A stretch of DNA of 38,927 nt from Gilliamella sp. App6-5 (lineage in GTDB: Bacteria > Pseudomonadota > Gammaproteobacteria > Enterobacterales > Orbaceae). The DNA lies in contig NZ_LZGT01000048.1 in the NCBI RefSeq assembly GCF_001690525.1, forward strand, positions 1 to 38,927, read 5' to 3'. Below the pieces are notes generated by a model that did no database searches, was not told where the DNA came from, and worked only from the letters and a program-made list of their open reading frames with translations. Positions 29,926-37,265 of the stretch are shown here, piece by piece. The translations under genes and the position numbers were made by a program. Every line of letters begins with the position of its first letter. Within the stretch, counting starts at the first letter, position 1.

Positions 29926-30885
29926 ATGCAAAATAATGAAACAACACTCAGAAGCTCAAAATATCGTGATGCTGACAAAACACGCTTAATCCCAACAATC
30001 ACATTAGAAGATGCAACGCCACTTAAAAAACCTGAATGGATGCGAATTAAGTTATCTGCTCACTCTGATAATATTGCACATATCAAAAACACCATGCGCA
30101 AACATGGATTGCATTCAGTTTGTGAAGAAGCCTCTTGCCCTAACTTAGCTGAATGCTTTAACCATGGTACAGCTACTTTTATGATTTTGGGCGATATTTG
30201 TACTCGCCGTTGCCCATTTTGTGATGTTGCCCATGGCAGACCATTACCACCAGATCGCGAAGAACCCATAAAACTAGCTAAAACAATTCAAGAGATGAAG
30301 TTGCGCTATGTTGTTATAACCTCTGTGGATAGGGACGATTTAAAAGATGGCGGTGCAAGTCATTTTGCCTCTTGTACTCAAGAAATCCGAACCTTAAATC
30401 CAAATATAAAAGTTGAAACACTCACACCTGACTTTCGTGGCTGTATTAATGAAGCAATTGAAGTGTTAAGCAATAATCCACCTGATGTGTTTAATCATAA
30501 CTTAGAAAATATCCCACGTTTATATAAAAAGATCCGTCCTGGTGCTAACTATGAAGGATCCCTCAAATTACTGGCTAGGTTTAAAGAGCGGCATCCAGAA
30601 ATTCCAACAAAATCGGGGTTGATGGTTGGACTAGGTGAAACAAACGAAGAGTTAATTCAAGTATTAAAGGATTTACGTAGCCATGGTGTGACTATGTTAA
30701 CGCTGGGTCAATATTTACAACCAAGTAAATATCATTTACCAGTTGAACGTTATGTGTCACCACAAGAATTTGAAGAATTGAAGCAAATGGCATTAAATAT
30801 GGGATTTACCCATGCTGCTTGTGGACCATTTGTGCGTTCATCTTATCATGCTGATTTACAGGCAATGGGTAAAGAGGTGAAGTAA
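29926..30885 (+). CDS. lipA: Lipoyl synthase LipA
   Basis: LipA is a radical-SAM enzyme that inserts two sulfurs into protein-bound octanoate. The 319-residue product carries both iron-sulfur clusters: the auxiliary cluster cysteines 66, 71 and 77 ([13 protein letters not shown]) and the radical-SAM CxxxCxxC at 92, 96 and 99 (CTRRCPFC). The C-terminal SSYHADLQA, near the last ligand (RSSYHA), is present. It forms an operon with lipB, divergent from the pyruvate dehydrogenase genes whose E2 subunit is a main target. The stop codon sits inside the terminator hairpin. Confidence 0.97.
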   Translation: MQNNETTLRSSKYRDADKTRLIPTITLEDATPLKKPEWMRIKLSAHSDNIAHIKNTMRKHGLHSVCEEASCPNLAECFNHGTATFMILGDICTRRCPFCDVAHGRPLPPDREEPIKLAKTIQEMKLRYVVITSVDRDDLKDGGASHFASCTQEIRTLNPNIKVETLTPDFRGCINEAIEVLSNNPPDVFNHNLENIPRLYKKIRPGANYEGSLKLLARFKERHPEIPTKSGLMVGLGETNEELIQVLKDLRSHGVTMLTLGQYLQPSKYHLPVERYVSPQEFEELKQMALNMGFTHAACGPFVRSSYHADLQAMGKEVK

Positions 30886-30905
30886 TCTTCACCCTCTTTT
30901 TATTG
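30871..30905 (+). terminator. Terminator of lipB-lipA, overlapping the lipA stop
   Basis: AAAGAGGTGAAG and CTTCACCCTCTTT pair around TAAT, followed by a T-run. The loop contains the lipA stop codon. With its A-run on the other side it may also serve the convergent yejM. Confidence 0.85.
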
Positions 30906-30922
30906 CCCTATTCGATGTTAAA

Positions 30923-32695
30923 TCAATTATCCACTACCATAAAACGGCGATTTTCAGTGACTATTTGTAAAAAGATCGGCAAACTGATTTTTTCGCCTTT
31001 TTGTAATTTACCATTAGGATCATAAATCTTAGAACGACCAAAGGCATCTAAAACCACTGTTTTATCATCATAAATTGCAGCAATAGTATTTTCATCACCC
31101 GCAACGAGCCACTGTCTAGATTTTCCCTTAAGTAGATTTCTTCCTTGATTATATTGCTGTGGTGGCGTAGTCACATGAAATACGTCTTGCATTAATGTAC
31201 ACATAATATCGGTTTGCGAGGATGCTTCTGCTATTTGAGCACTTTCTTTATTAGGCCATGACATAATCAATGGTACTTTTAATGATGCACGGTTAAAATC
31301 ACTACCTGTATTGCGTAGTGCTATTTTTTTCACTTCATCAATTTTAATATCATTCGTTCCAGTAATAATAATCACCGTATCATTGTAAGCATTCGATAAT
31401 CTTAAATAAGCAATTAAGGATTCAATATACTGATCTAACTTTTTAGCTTCAGTTTGAAGATCAGATATCGCAATTTTTTTGTTTTTATCACCTAACGAAT
31501 ATTGGATGATAGAAAATAAAGGCGCATGATTATCAAGATGATTCTGTTCTTCATGCCATGCTCTCCAATTTTCGGTTATTTGTTTATTGGATTGTTTTTT
31601 AGGCTCTGGTATTGAAAAATTAGATAATAATGCAGAACGATATAAAGGTTCAGCAAAACCGTCTGCTGAAAACAGACCTAAATTATAGCGCTGTTTAGTC
31701 ACAACCTCGAACAATACTGAAGGTTTATGTCCAACTAAAATACTATTATAGTAGTTAGGATCTAATCCGTAAAATAATGAAAAGTCATTCAAATATGACT
31801 GATTACTTGCACCATAATGATTTGTAAAGGTAATATTATCTTGAGCAAATGCATTCAATCTAGGCATATGTTTAGTTAATAAATTTGTATTCCACCCATC
31901 AATAACAATCATAAGCACATTATTTTTTATCGGTTGTTTATCATAAACAAGGCGTCCTAATGGGTATTCAATTGCCATCGCAAAAGGATTGCCTTCTTGA
32001 GCAACACGATCGCGATAACCGTTTTCTTTTATAAAGCCATATCGTTCAAGAAAATGGCGAGCAGTTAAAGGATAAGAAAGCGGAAGGCTTGAGCGTTGCA
32101 TGGTAATAGGTCGATAAAAATTAGCATCAGCCCAGCTATGGATCAAATGTGAGGCAACGAAGCAAATAATAAAAAAAATCACTACTGGTTTTGCATAGCA
32201 TTTGCGTTTATTTAAGCTACGTAGTTTTTTCCAGCTCCATAATGAAAATAAAATCTCAATCAATAAAACAAAGGGAATGGCAATAAATACCGTACTTAAA
32301 TAAGAAACTTTTTGCGATGAGAATAATTGCCAAATCGACAAATTAAGATGCATTCTAAAATGCGAAAAAACTTCAATATCAATAATCAGTAACGAAATAC
32401 CGACTGTTGCAAAGATCGTTGCAATAATCCTTTGCCATCGAGACGAATGAATAAAAAAACTTAACGGAAAAAGTAGAACTAAATAAGCAACAAAGGTCAA
32501 ATAACTGAAATGGCCAATAGCACTAATGATTGCATAAAACCGTCCCATAAAAGTACGAGGCCAATCTGCAATAAGTAAATATTGACTACCAAGCAAAATT
32601 ACAACAAAAATATTAAACAACGTAAACCAATGCCCCCAGCTAACAATTTGTGAGGCACGATCGTCTTTGAAGTAAGTATTTTTGATTTTGAGCAT
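30923..32695 (-). CDS. yejM: Inner-membrane sulfatase-like protein YejM (PbgA/LapC)
   Basis: YejM senses LPS on the periplasmic face of the inner membrane and, through LapB, controls degradation of LpxC by FtsH. The 590-residue product begins like the E. coli protein (QIVSWGHWFTLFNI, IADWPRTFMGRFYA). It has five hydrophobic helices in the first ~190 residues, then the linker ADANFYRPITMQRSSLPLSYPLTARHFLERYG and a periplasmic alkaline-phosphatase-superfamily domain (NVLMIVIDGWN from about 260). The usual sulfatase catalytic Thr/Ser after the first aspartates is not conserved, in keeping with its role as a sensor rather than an enzyme. Convergent with lipA and divergent from lonH. Confidence 0.94.
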   Translation of the reverse strand: MLKIKNTYFKDDRASQIVSWGHWFTLFNIFVVILLGSQYLLIADWPRTFMGRFYAIISAIGHFSYLTFVAYLVLLFPLSFFIHSSRWQRIIATIFATVGISLLIIDIEVFSHFRMHLNLSIWQLFSSQKVSYLSTVFIAIPFVLLIEILFSLWSWKKLRSLNKRKCYAKPVVIFFIICFVASHLIHSWADANFYRPITMQRSSLPLSYPLTARHFLERYGFIKENGYRDRVAQEGNPFAMAIEYPLGRLVYDKQPIKNNVLMIVIDGWNTNLLTKHMPRLNAFAQDNITFTNHYGASNQSYLNDFSLFYGLDPNYYNSILVGHKPSVLFEVVTKQRYNLGLFSADGFAEPLYRSALLSNFSIPEPKKQSNKQITENWRAWHEEQNHLDNHAPLFSIIQYSLGDKNKKIAISDLQTEAKKLDQYIESLIAYLRLSNAYNDTVIIITGTNDIKIDEVKKIALRNTGSDFNRASLKVPLIMSWPNKESAQIAEASSQTDIMCTLMQDVFHVTTPPQQYNQGRNLLKGKSRQWLVAGDENTIAAIYDDKTVVLDAFGRSKIYDPNGKLQKGEKISLPIFLQIVTENRRFMVVDN

Positions 32696-32819
32696 GTTTA
32701 GTCGTTGATAATGGTGATAGTGAAGCTAAATAAACAATAAATTTTGACTTAGTTTACCTGATTTTGAAAAATCTTTCTGTAAATTTTTTATTTGTTAGCA
32801 TAAAGCTTTTGGTAAGCTG

Positions 32820-32848
32820 TTGGCGATACTTCGGATACTTGTTATAAT
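32820..32848 (+). promoter_or_regulatory. Promoter of lonH, extended -10
   Basis: TTGGCG (32820-32825) and TATAAT (32843-32848) are separated by 17 bp, and TGT precedes the -10 to give a perfect TGnTATAAT. Transcription would start near 32855, about 30 bases before the TTG start of lonH. Confidence 0.75.
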
Positions 32849-32884
32849 TTCAAGATGAAATAAGCTAACAAAAAGACAATAATT

Positions 32885-34657
32885 TTGGCCATTACACAAC
32901 TCAACGCACAACAAATCCAACCTGATTTATCTTATTTTTCTAAACGCAAAAACACGACGAATACTTCAACAGTATTAGCATCAGAAAAATCAGAACATTT
33001 ACTCATGTGGCAACCTCGCGCTGCATCTGCTTTATCCCTGTTATGCTCCCCAAAAAGAGAATGTTATAGCCCACGTTTTATATTGCTTAAAGCACCTGAA
33101 AGTGAGCTTCTTTTTGATTTACTAAGGCAAGCCATTAAATGTGATTTATCACCAGCCCCGCTCGGTTATAGTTATTTTTTTAGCGAAAGTAAAATTACAC
33201 TAACCAAAGCGAAAAGCAAGCAAGATAATTTTGCAGCTCAAGACAATTGTTTATTTGCCTCTTCTGTTGATACTGAAAAACTTTTTGGTTGTGTTAGACA
33301 ACCTGAACATGGTCCAATTAAATTACAAGCAGGCCTTGTTCATCGTGCTAATGGTGGCGTTTTAATTTTAGGTCTTCGCTCGTTACTTAGCCAACCATCG
33401 CTATGGACAAAGCTAAAGCAAATGGTCATAAAACAAGAATTTGAGTGGAGTTCATCTGACGAATCTCATCCTTTACCCTTATCTATTCCGCCTATGCCAC
33501 TTGATTTACGTATTATTTTAGTCGGGGATAGATTAAGTTTAGCTGAATTACAAGATTTCGAACCTGAATTTTATTCAACATCTATTTACACTGAATTTGA
33601 AAATGAATTACAGATTAAATCATCTGAACAACTTGAACACTGGGTTAAATACTTAAAATTTATTGCCCATAAACAGCAATTACCCGATATTGATACCTCG
33701 GCTATAGCAAAAATTTACAAAGTAGCAACTCGCTATACTGGTGACCAATATTACCTCCCCTTGTCTGTTGATTGGGTTAATTCATTATTAGTCAATGCAA
33801 CTTACTTTATGCAAAATAATGTAATAGATGAATCAGCGATTACAACTGCGATAAAGAAAAAGTCATGGCACGAAGATTATTTGCAAGATAGAGTGCATGA
33901 TGAAATCTTTAGTAATCAAATAATGATTAATACGAAAGATCAAGTCGTTGGACAAATAAATGGTTTATCGGTAATCGAATATCCTGGACATCCAAAAGCT
34001 ATCGGCGAACCGACACGTTTAAGTTGCCTTATTCATTTTGGCGATGGTGAACTCATTGATATTGAACGCAAAACAGAATTAGCCGGTAATATTCATTCAA
34101 AAGGAATGATGATAATGCAGGCCTTTATCATGTCTGAGTTTGCATTTAATCACCAATTACCTTTTTCGACTTCTTTGGTTTTTGAGCAATCTTATAGTGA
34201 AATTGATGGTGATAGTGCTTCACTTGCCGGACTTTGTGCAATCATTAGCGCTTTATCTCAGCAACCTATCGATCAGCAATTGGCTGTAACCGGTTCAGTG
34301 GATCAATTTGGTCATGTTCAAGCAATTGGTGGTGTTAACGAAAAAATTGAAGGATTTTTTGCCGTTTGTCAGCATCAAGGCTTAACAGGTCAACAAGGAG
34401 TGATCATACCAGCTACCAATCAACGCCATCTAAGTTTAAGTGATAAAGTCATTGAAGCTATTGAACAAGAGAAGTTTTCAATATGGACAGTTGAACATAT
34501 TGCCGATGCTCTTTATTTGCTTACAGGTATTCCGTATAAAGATAAAAGTAATATCAATCTTTACCAATTAATTCACGCACGTATGCAGGCAGCATTATTA
34601 CAAGACAAAAAACAAGATAGTTGGCTAACTAAATGGCAAAAATATTGCAAAAAGTAA
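32885..34657 (+). CDS. lonH: Lon-like protease LonH (YcbZ)
   Basis: A 590-residue protein colinear with E. coli YcbZ. The N-terminal two thirds contain a divergent AAA-like region (LFGCVRQPEHGPIKLQAGLVHRANGGVLIL-type segment, with no Walker A lysine that I can see). The C-terminal Lon protease domain has the catalytic dyad Ser444 (in EIDGDSASLAG) and Lys487 (GGVNEKIEG), 43 residues apart as in Lon. I take the TTG at 32885 as start because MAITQLNAQQIQPD matches the first residues of YcbZ and no ATG fits; the ribosome site is poor. fabA follows after 114 bp, the same neighbour as in E. coli. The natural substrates are not known to me. Confidence 0.92.
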   Translation: MAITQLNAQQIQPDLSYFSKRKNTTNTSTVLASEKSEHLLMWQPRAASALSLLCSPKRECYSPRFILLKAPESELLFDLLRQAIKCDLSPAPLGYSYFFSESKITLTKAKSKQDNFAAQDNCLFASSVDTEKLFGCVRQPEHGPIKLQAGLVHRANGGVLILGLRSLLSQPSLWTKLKQMVIKQEFEWSSSDESHPLPLSIPPMPLDLRIILVGDRLSLAELQDFEPEFYSTSIYTEFENELQIKSSEQLEHWVKYLKFIAHKQQLPDIDTSAIAKIYKVATRYTGDQYYLPLSVDWVNSLLVNATYFMQNNVIDESAITTAIKKKSWHEDYLQDRVHDEIFSNQIMINTKDQVVGQINGLSVIEYPGHPKAIGEPTRLSCLIHFGDGELIDIERKTELAGNIHSKGMMIMQAFIMSEFAFNHQLPFSTSLVFEQSYSEIDGDSASLAGLCAIISALSQQPIDQQLAVTGSVDQFGHVQAIGGVNEKIEGFFAVCQHQGLTGQQGVIIPATNQRHLSLSDKVIEAIEQEKFSIWTVEHIADALYLLTGIPYKDKSNINLYQLIHARMQAALLQDKKQDSWLTKWQKYCKK

Positions 34658-34771
34658 CAATACCCAATAAACTTTAGCCCAAAATTTTATTCATTATGGA
34701 ATAAATAAGAACTAGGTAACTTTCAATTTTTTTAAGCATGTTTCAATTTATATTAAATAAAAGGTTTTTTT

Positions 34772-35293
34772 ATGACATTTGAACGTAAATCATCGTACGA
34801 TAAAGCAGATTTAATTAAATCAGGAAATAATGAACTATTTGGCCATGATGGTCCTCCATTACCATCTGATTTAATGTTAATGATGGATCGTGTTATCGAG
34901 ATGAATGAAAACGGTGGTAATTTTGGTAAAGGTTTTGTCGAGGCGGAACTTGATATTAATCCTGATTTATGGTTTTTTAAATGTCATTTTAAAAACGATC
35001 CAGTTATGCCTGGCTGCCTAGGACTTGATGCTATGTGGCAATTAGTGGGATTTTATTTAGGCTGGATTGGCGGTAAAGGTAAAGGACGAGCTTTAGGTGT
35101 TGGTGAAGTAAAATTCACCGGACAAGTATTACCAACGAATAAAAAAGTGACTTATAAAATCCATTTTAAACGCGTAATTAACCGTAAATTAATTATGGGT
35201 ATTGGTGATGGTGAAGTTTTTGTTGATGGAAAATTAATTTACCAAGCATCTGATTTAAAAGTAGGTTTATTCCAAGATACCAATACTTTTTAA
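34772..35293 (+). CDS. fabA: 3-hydroxydecanoyl-ACP dehydratase/isomerase
   Basis: FabA dehydrates 3-hydroxyacyl-ACPs and isomerises trans-2- to cis-3-decenoyl-ACP, the branch point of anaerobic unsaturated fatty acid synthesis. The 173-residue product matches the E. coli length. The hot-dog fold has the active-site His72 in [19 protein letters not shown] and the partner Asp86. AAAGG lies upstream of the ATG. The gene follows lonH with its own 114-bp gap, which shows no clear FabR or FadR operator. Confidence 0.97.
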   Translation: MTFERKSSYDKADLIKSGNNELFGHDGPPLPSDLMLMMDRVIEMNENGGNFGKGFVEAELDINPDLWFFKCHFKNDPVMPGCLGLDAMWQLVGFYLGWIGGKGKGRALGVGEVKFTGQVLPTNKKVTYKIHFKRVINRKLIMGIGDGEVFVDGKLIYQASDLKVGLFQDTNTF

Positions 35294-35313
35294 TTTAAAA
35301 GTCTCTCTACCTC

Positions 35314-35345
35314 AATCAGCCATACACAATATAAGTGTGGCTGAA
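35314..35345 (+). terminator. Possible terminator of fabA
   Basis: TCAGCCATACAC and GTGTGGCTGA can pair with one bulge about 20 bp past the fabA stop. No solid T-run follows directly, so the call is weak. Confidence 0.4.
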
Positions 35346-35493
35346 TATAATGCTATTTTCTTATTAAAAATAATTTATCATTGCTAAGTTAGATTTTGCT
35401 CATCATGGTGTAAACACATAAGTAGTCATGAAATAAACGGCTAACTATCAAGTAAAAATATCATCACAATGTCGTAAGTTTTAATAATTAATG

Positions 35494-35499
35494 TATAAT
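35494..35499 (+). promoter_or_regulatory. -10 box of the nuclease gene
   Basis: A consensus TATAAT overlaps the first possible ATG (35498) of the nuclease frame. A transcript starting about seven bases later could not use that ATG, which favours the start at 35531. The -35 region is poor. Confidence 0.45.
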
Positions 35500-35530
35500 G
35501 CTACAAATTATTATACCTTTTTTATTTATC

Positions 35531-36013
35531 ATGAATTTTTTAAAACACTTATTAATTTTTATTATTTTGTTTTGTTTATCAAATACACTAGCTTATGCCG
35601 ATTTCAGTGGTAAAGTTGTCAAAGTGATTGATGGAGACACAGTAGATATTTTGACGGTAAAAAAGCAAAAAATTCGTGTTCGATTACTTGATATTGATGC
35701 ACCAGAAAGAGGGCAAGCCTTTGGTGATGCATCACGAGAACATTTAGCCTCACTCATTGCGGGTAAAAATGTTTTTGTTAAAGAAAATAAAAAAGATATC
35801 TATAAAAGAACTTTAGGTACTATCTTTTTTAATAAGGTGAATATCAATGCCAAAATGGTAGAAAGTGGTTACGCTTGGGCTTATCGTTATAAAGGGATCG
35901 CTGACAACAAGATAATGGTAAAATTAGAGGAAAATGCAAAACAAAACAAAAAAGGGCTATGGAAAGATAAATACCCAATAACCCCTTGGGATTTTCGTCA
36001 TAATCAACGATAA
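35531..36013 (+). CDS. Secreted thermonuclease-family nuclease
   Basis: A staphylococcal-nuclease-like enzyme that would hydrolyse DNA and RNA with calcium. From the ATG at 35531 the product is 160 residues: a signal peptide (MNFLKHLLIFIILFCLSNTLAYA) and a single SNase domain of normal length. Catalytic landmarks are present: VKVIDGDTVDI (metal-binding Asp), RVRLLDIDAPERGQAFG (first Arg and catalytic Glu), DIYKRTLGTIFF (second Arg) and the closing KKGLWKDKYPITPWDFR. An upstream ATG at 35498 would place residues ahead of the signal peptide and lies in the -10 box. It stands alone. It could scavenge nucleic acid or degrade extracellular DNA. Confidence 0.9.
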   Translation: MNFLKHLLIFIILFCLSNTLAYADFSGKVVKVIDGDTVDILTVKKQKIRVRLLDIDAPERGQAFGDASREHLASLIAGKNVFVKENKKDIYKRTLGTIFFNKVNINAKMVESGYAWAYRYKGIADNKIMVKLEENAKQNKKGLWKDKYPITPWDFRHNQR

Positions 36014-36030
36014 ATTGGCTTATAGAACAC

Positions 36031-36309
36031 TTATTTTTTAATTAAAATTGCATCAATTTGTTTAAGTAAATTGATGCCTTGTTTACAAGCTGATTCTTGT
36101 TCAGTTTCTGGCATTGAAGAAATTTGTTGTTTAGCGTTTTCTAAATTTTGTTTTATCATATTGGTTTGTTGCTTTGTTGCAGTATTTTCAGGGATAGCTT
36201 TCACTATACTGTCAACTTTATCAAAATAAGCATTACATGATTGAGATAAATCAGCCATAGCAACCGACGAAAGACCCAATAATGCAATAGATAATACTAA
36301 CTTTTTCAT
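36031..36309 (-). CDS. Small periplasmic DUF5339-type protein
   Basis: A 92-residue protein with a clean signal peptide (MKKLVLSIALLGLSSVAMA) and a mature part of about 73 residues predicted to be helical, with two cysteines (SQSCNAYF and ESACKQG) that could form a disulfide. It resembles the DUF5339 family of small periplasmic proteins of unknown function; I recall this by resemblance only. The 3' end of the gene contains a perfect inverted repeat GCATCAATTT / AAATTGATGC (36050-36077) followed on the minus strand by an AT-rich stretch, which may work as a terminator inside the coding end. Convergent with the nuclease gene. Confidence 0.82.
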   Translation of the reverse strand: MKKLVLSIALLGLSSVAMADLSQSCNAYFDKVDSIVKAIPENTATKQQTNMIKQNLENAKQQISSMPETEQESACKQGINLLKQIDAILIKK

Positions 36310-36426
36310 TATTTTCCTTGTATCATATATTTATTCATGACCTCATTAAAAATGAGAATAATCTATGTTATAAAATAACTAATTAATGATAAAGGATTTA
36401 AGGCGGGAAGTCTAATAACTAAACAT

Positions 36427-36452
36427 CTTACCAGTAAATGTTTACTGATAAG
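36427..36452 (-). terminator. Hairpin downstream of the cold-shock gene
   Basis: CTTACCAGTAAA and TTTACTGATAAG pair with one mismatch around TG, about 25 bp past the csp stop. The T-run is weak. The remaining sequence between 36310 and 36476 shows nothing else. Confidence 0.5.
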
Positions 36453-36476
36453 ATAATAAAAGATAAGGCGTAAATC

Positions 36477-36686
36477 TTAGATAATGGTTACATCTGCTGC
36501 CGCAGGGCCACGAGGACTGTCTTGGATTGAGAATTCTACTTGTTGACCTTCGCCTAACGTTTTGAATCCATCACCAGAAATTGCCGAAAAATGTACAAAT
36601 ACATCTTTACTACCATCAGTAGGAGAAATAAAACCAAAACCTTTACTTTCGTTGAACCATTTAACTTGACCAGTTTTCTTAGACAT
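36477..36686 (-). CDS. cspE: CspA-family cold-shock protein, CspE/CspC-like
   Basis: A 69-residue single cold-shock domain, the standard length. The RNA-binding motifs are KGFGFI (RNP1) and VFVHF (RNP2); it reads [20 protein letters not shown], closest to E. coli CspE and CspC. These proteins melt RNA secondary structure and act as antiterminators. The ribosome site is AGGAAG. A small hairpin TAGCC / GGCTA lies about 30 bases before the start in the leader. The symbol is by resemblance; CspC is an alternative. Confidence 0.93.
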   Translation of the reverse strand: MSKKTGQVKWFNESKGFGFISPTDGSKDVFVHFSAISGDGFKTLGEGQQVEFSIQDSPRGPAAADVTII

Positions 36687-36987
36687 AATAATCTTCCTAT
36701 AAATAAATTAATCTTAGCCACTAAGGCTATATTCAAAAACATAAAACCTAGATTACTCATTAACACTAAGAAGAAGATACTGAAGAAAACTAATCTCTAA
36801 GACATCGTAAACTACAAACTACATATATCTAAATGTTACAAAATAAATCCGCATGTCGTATGCTTGGGTCTATTTACTCATAATTAGTTTACTAATGCAA
36901 GCAATCTTTTAAAAGATTTATTAGTCACTCCCAAATAAAACAATCAATAATTGTTAATCCAATCACATAACATTATAAATTTAAAGC
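36687..36987. other. Leader and promoter region of the cold-shock gene
   Basis: About 300 bp with no supported frame. It is likely the long structured leader usual for csp genes. Apart from the TAGCC/GGCTA hairpin (36715-36729) I see no confident cold box or promoter. Confidence 0.35.
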
Positions 36988-37191
36988 TTATTTTCTTAAT
37001 AATCCATATTTAACAGAGCCATCAATTAACTCATTAATAAATATTAACCAAAAAGCTAGAATCTTTCCAGTTGCACTAACAACGATACCAATTAAATATT
37101 TTAGCATAATCTCGGTTTTAACAATAAAACTCAGTAATGTTTGTAAAATAATTAATTCTTTATCAGTAATTTCTGTATTTGATGCGACCAA
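36988..37191 (-). CDS. Possible small membrane protein
   Basis: An open frame of 67 codons from a TTG, or 40 from the inner ATG (MLKYLIGIVVSATGKILAFW). One hydrophobic helix is followed by a short polar tail. No ribosome site supports the TTG. Nothing is coded on the opposite strand, so it is not a shadow, but the codon content is not convincing either. It may be a small membrane peptide, a remnant of a larger gene, or chance. Confidence 0.25.
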   Translation of the reverse strand: MVASNTEITDKELIILQTLLSFIVKTEIMLKYLIGIVVSATGKILAFWLIFINELIDGSVKYGLLRK

Positions 37192-37231
37192 CTATTTAGC
37201 AGAAGATAGAGACTTTTCCTGCTAAATAGTT
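37190..37231. terminator. Long inverted repeat after the surface-protein gene
   Basis: AACTATTTAGCAG (37190-37202) and CTGCTAAATAGTT (37219-37231) form perfect 13-bp arms around 16 bases, 35 bp beyond the stop of the surface-protein gene. There is no T-run, so it may be a factor-assisted terminator or an mRNA-stabilising hairpin. Confidence 0.5.
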
Positions 37232-37265
37232 ACAATTAAATGTATGTTCAAAACATAAATAACAA

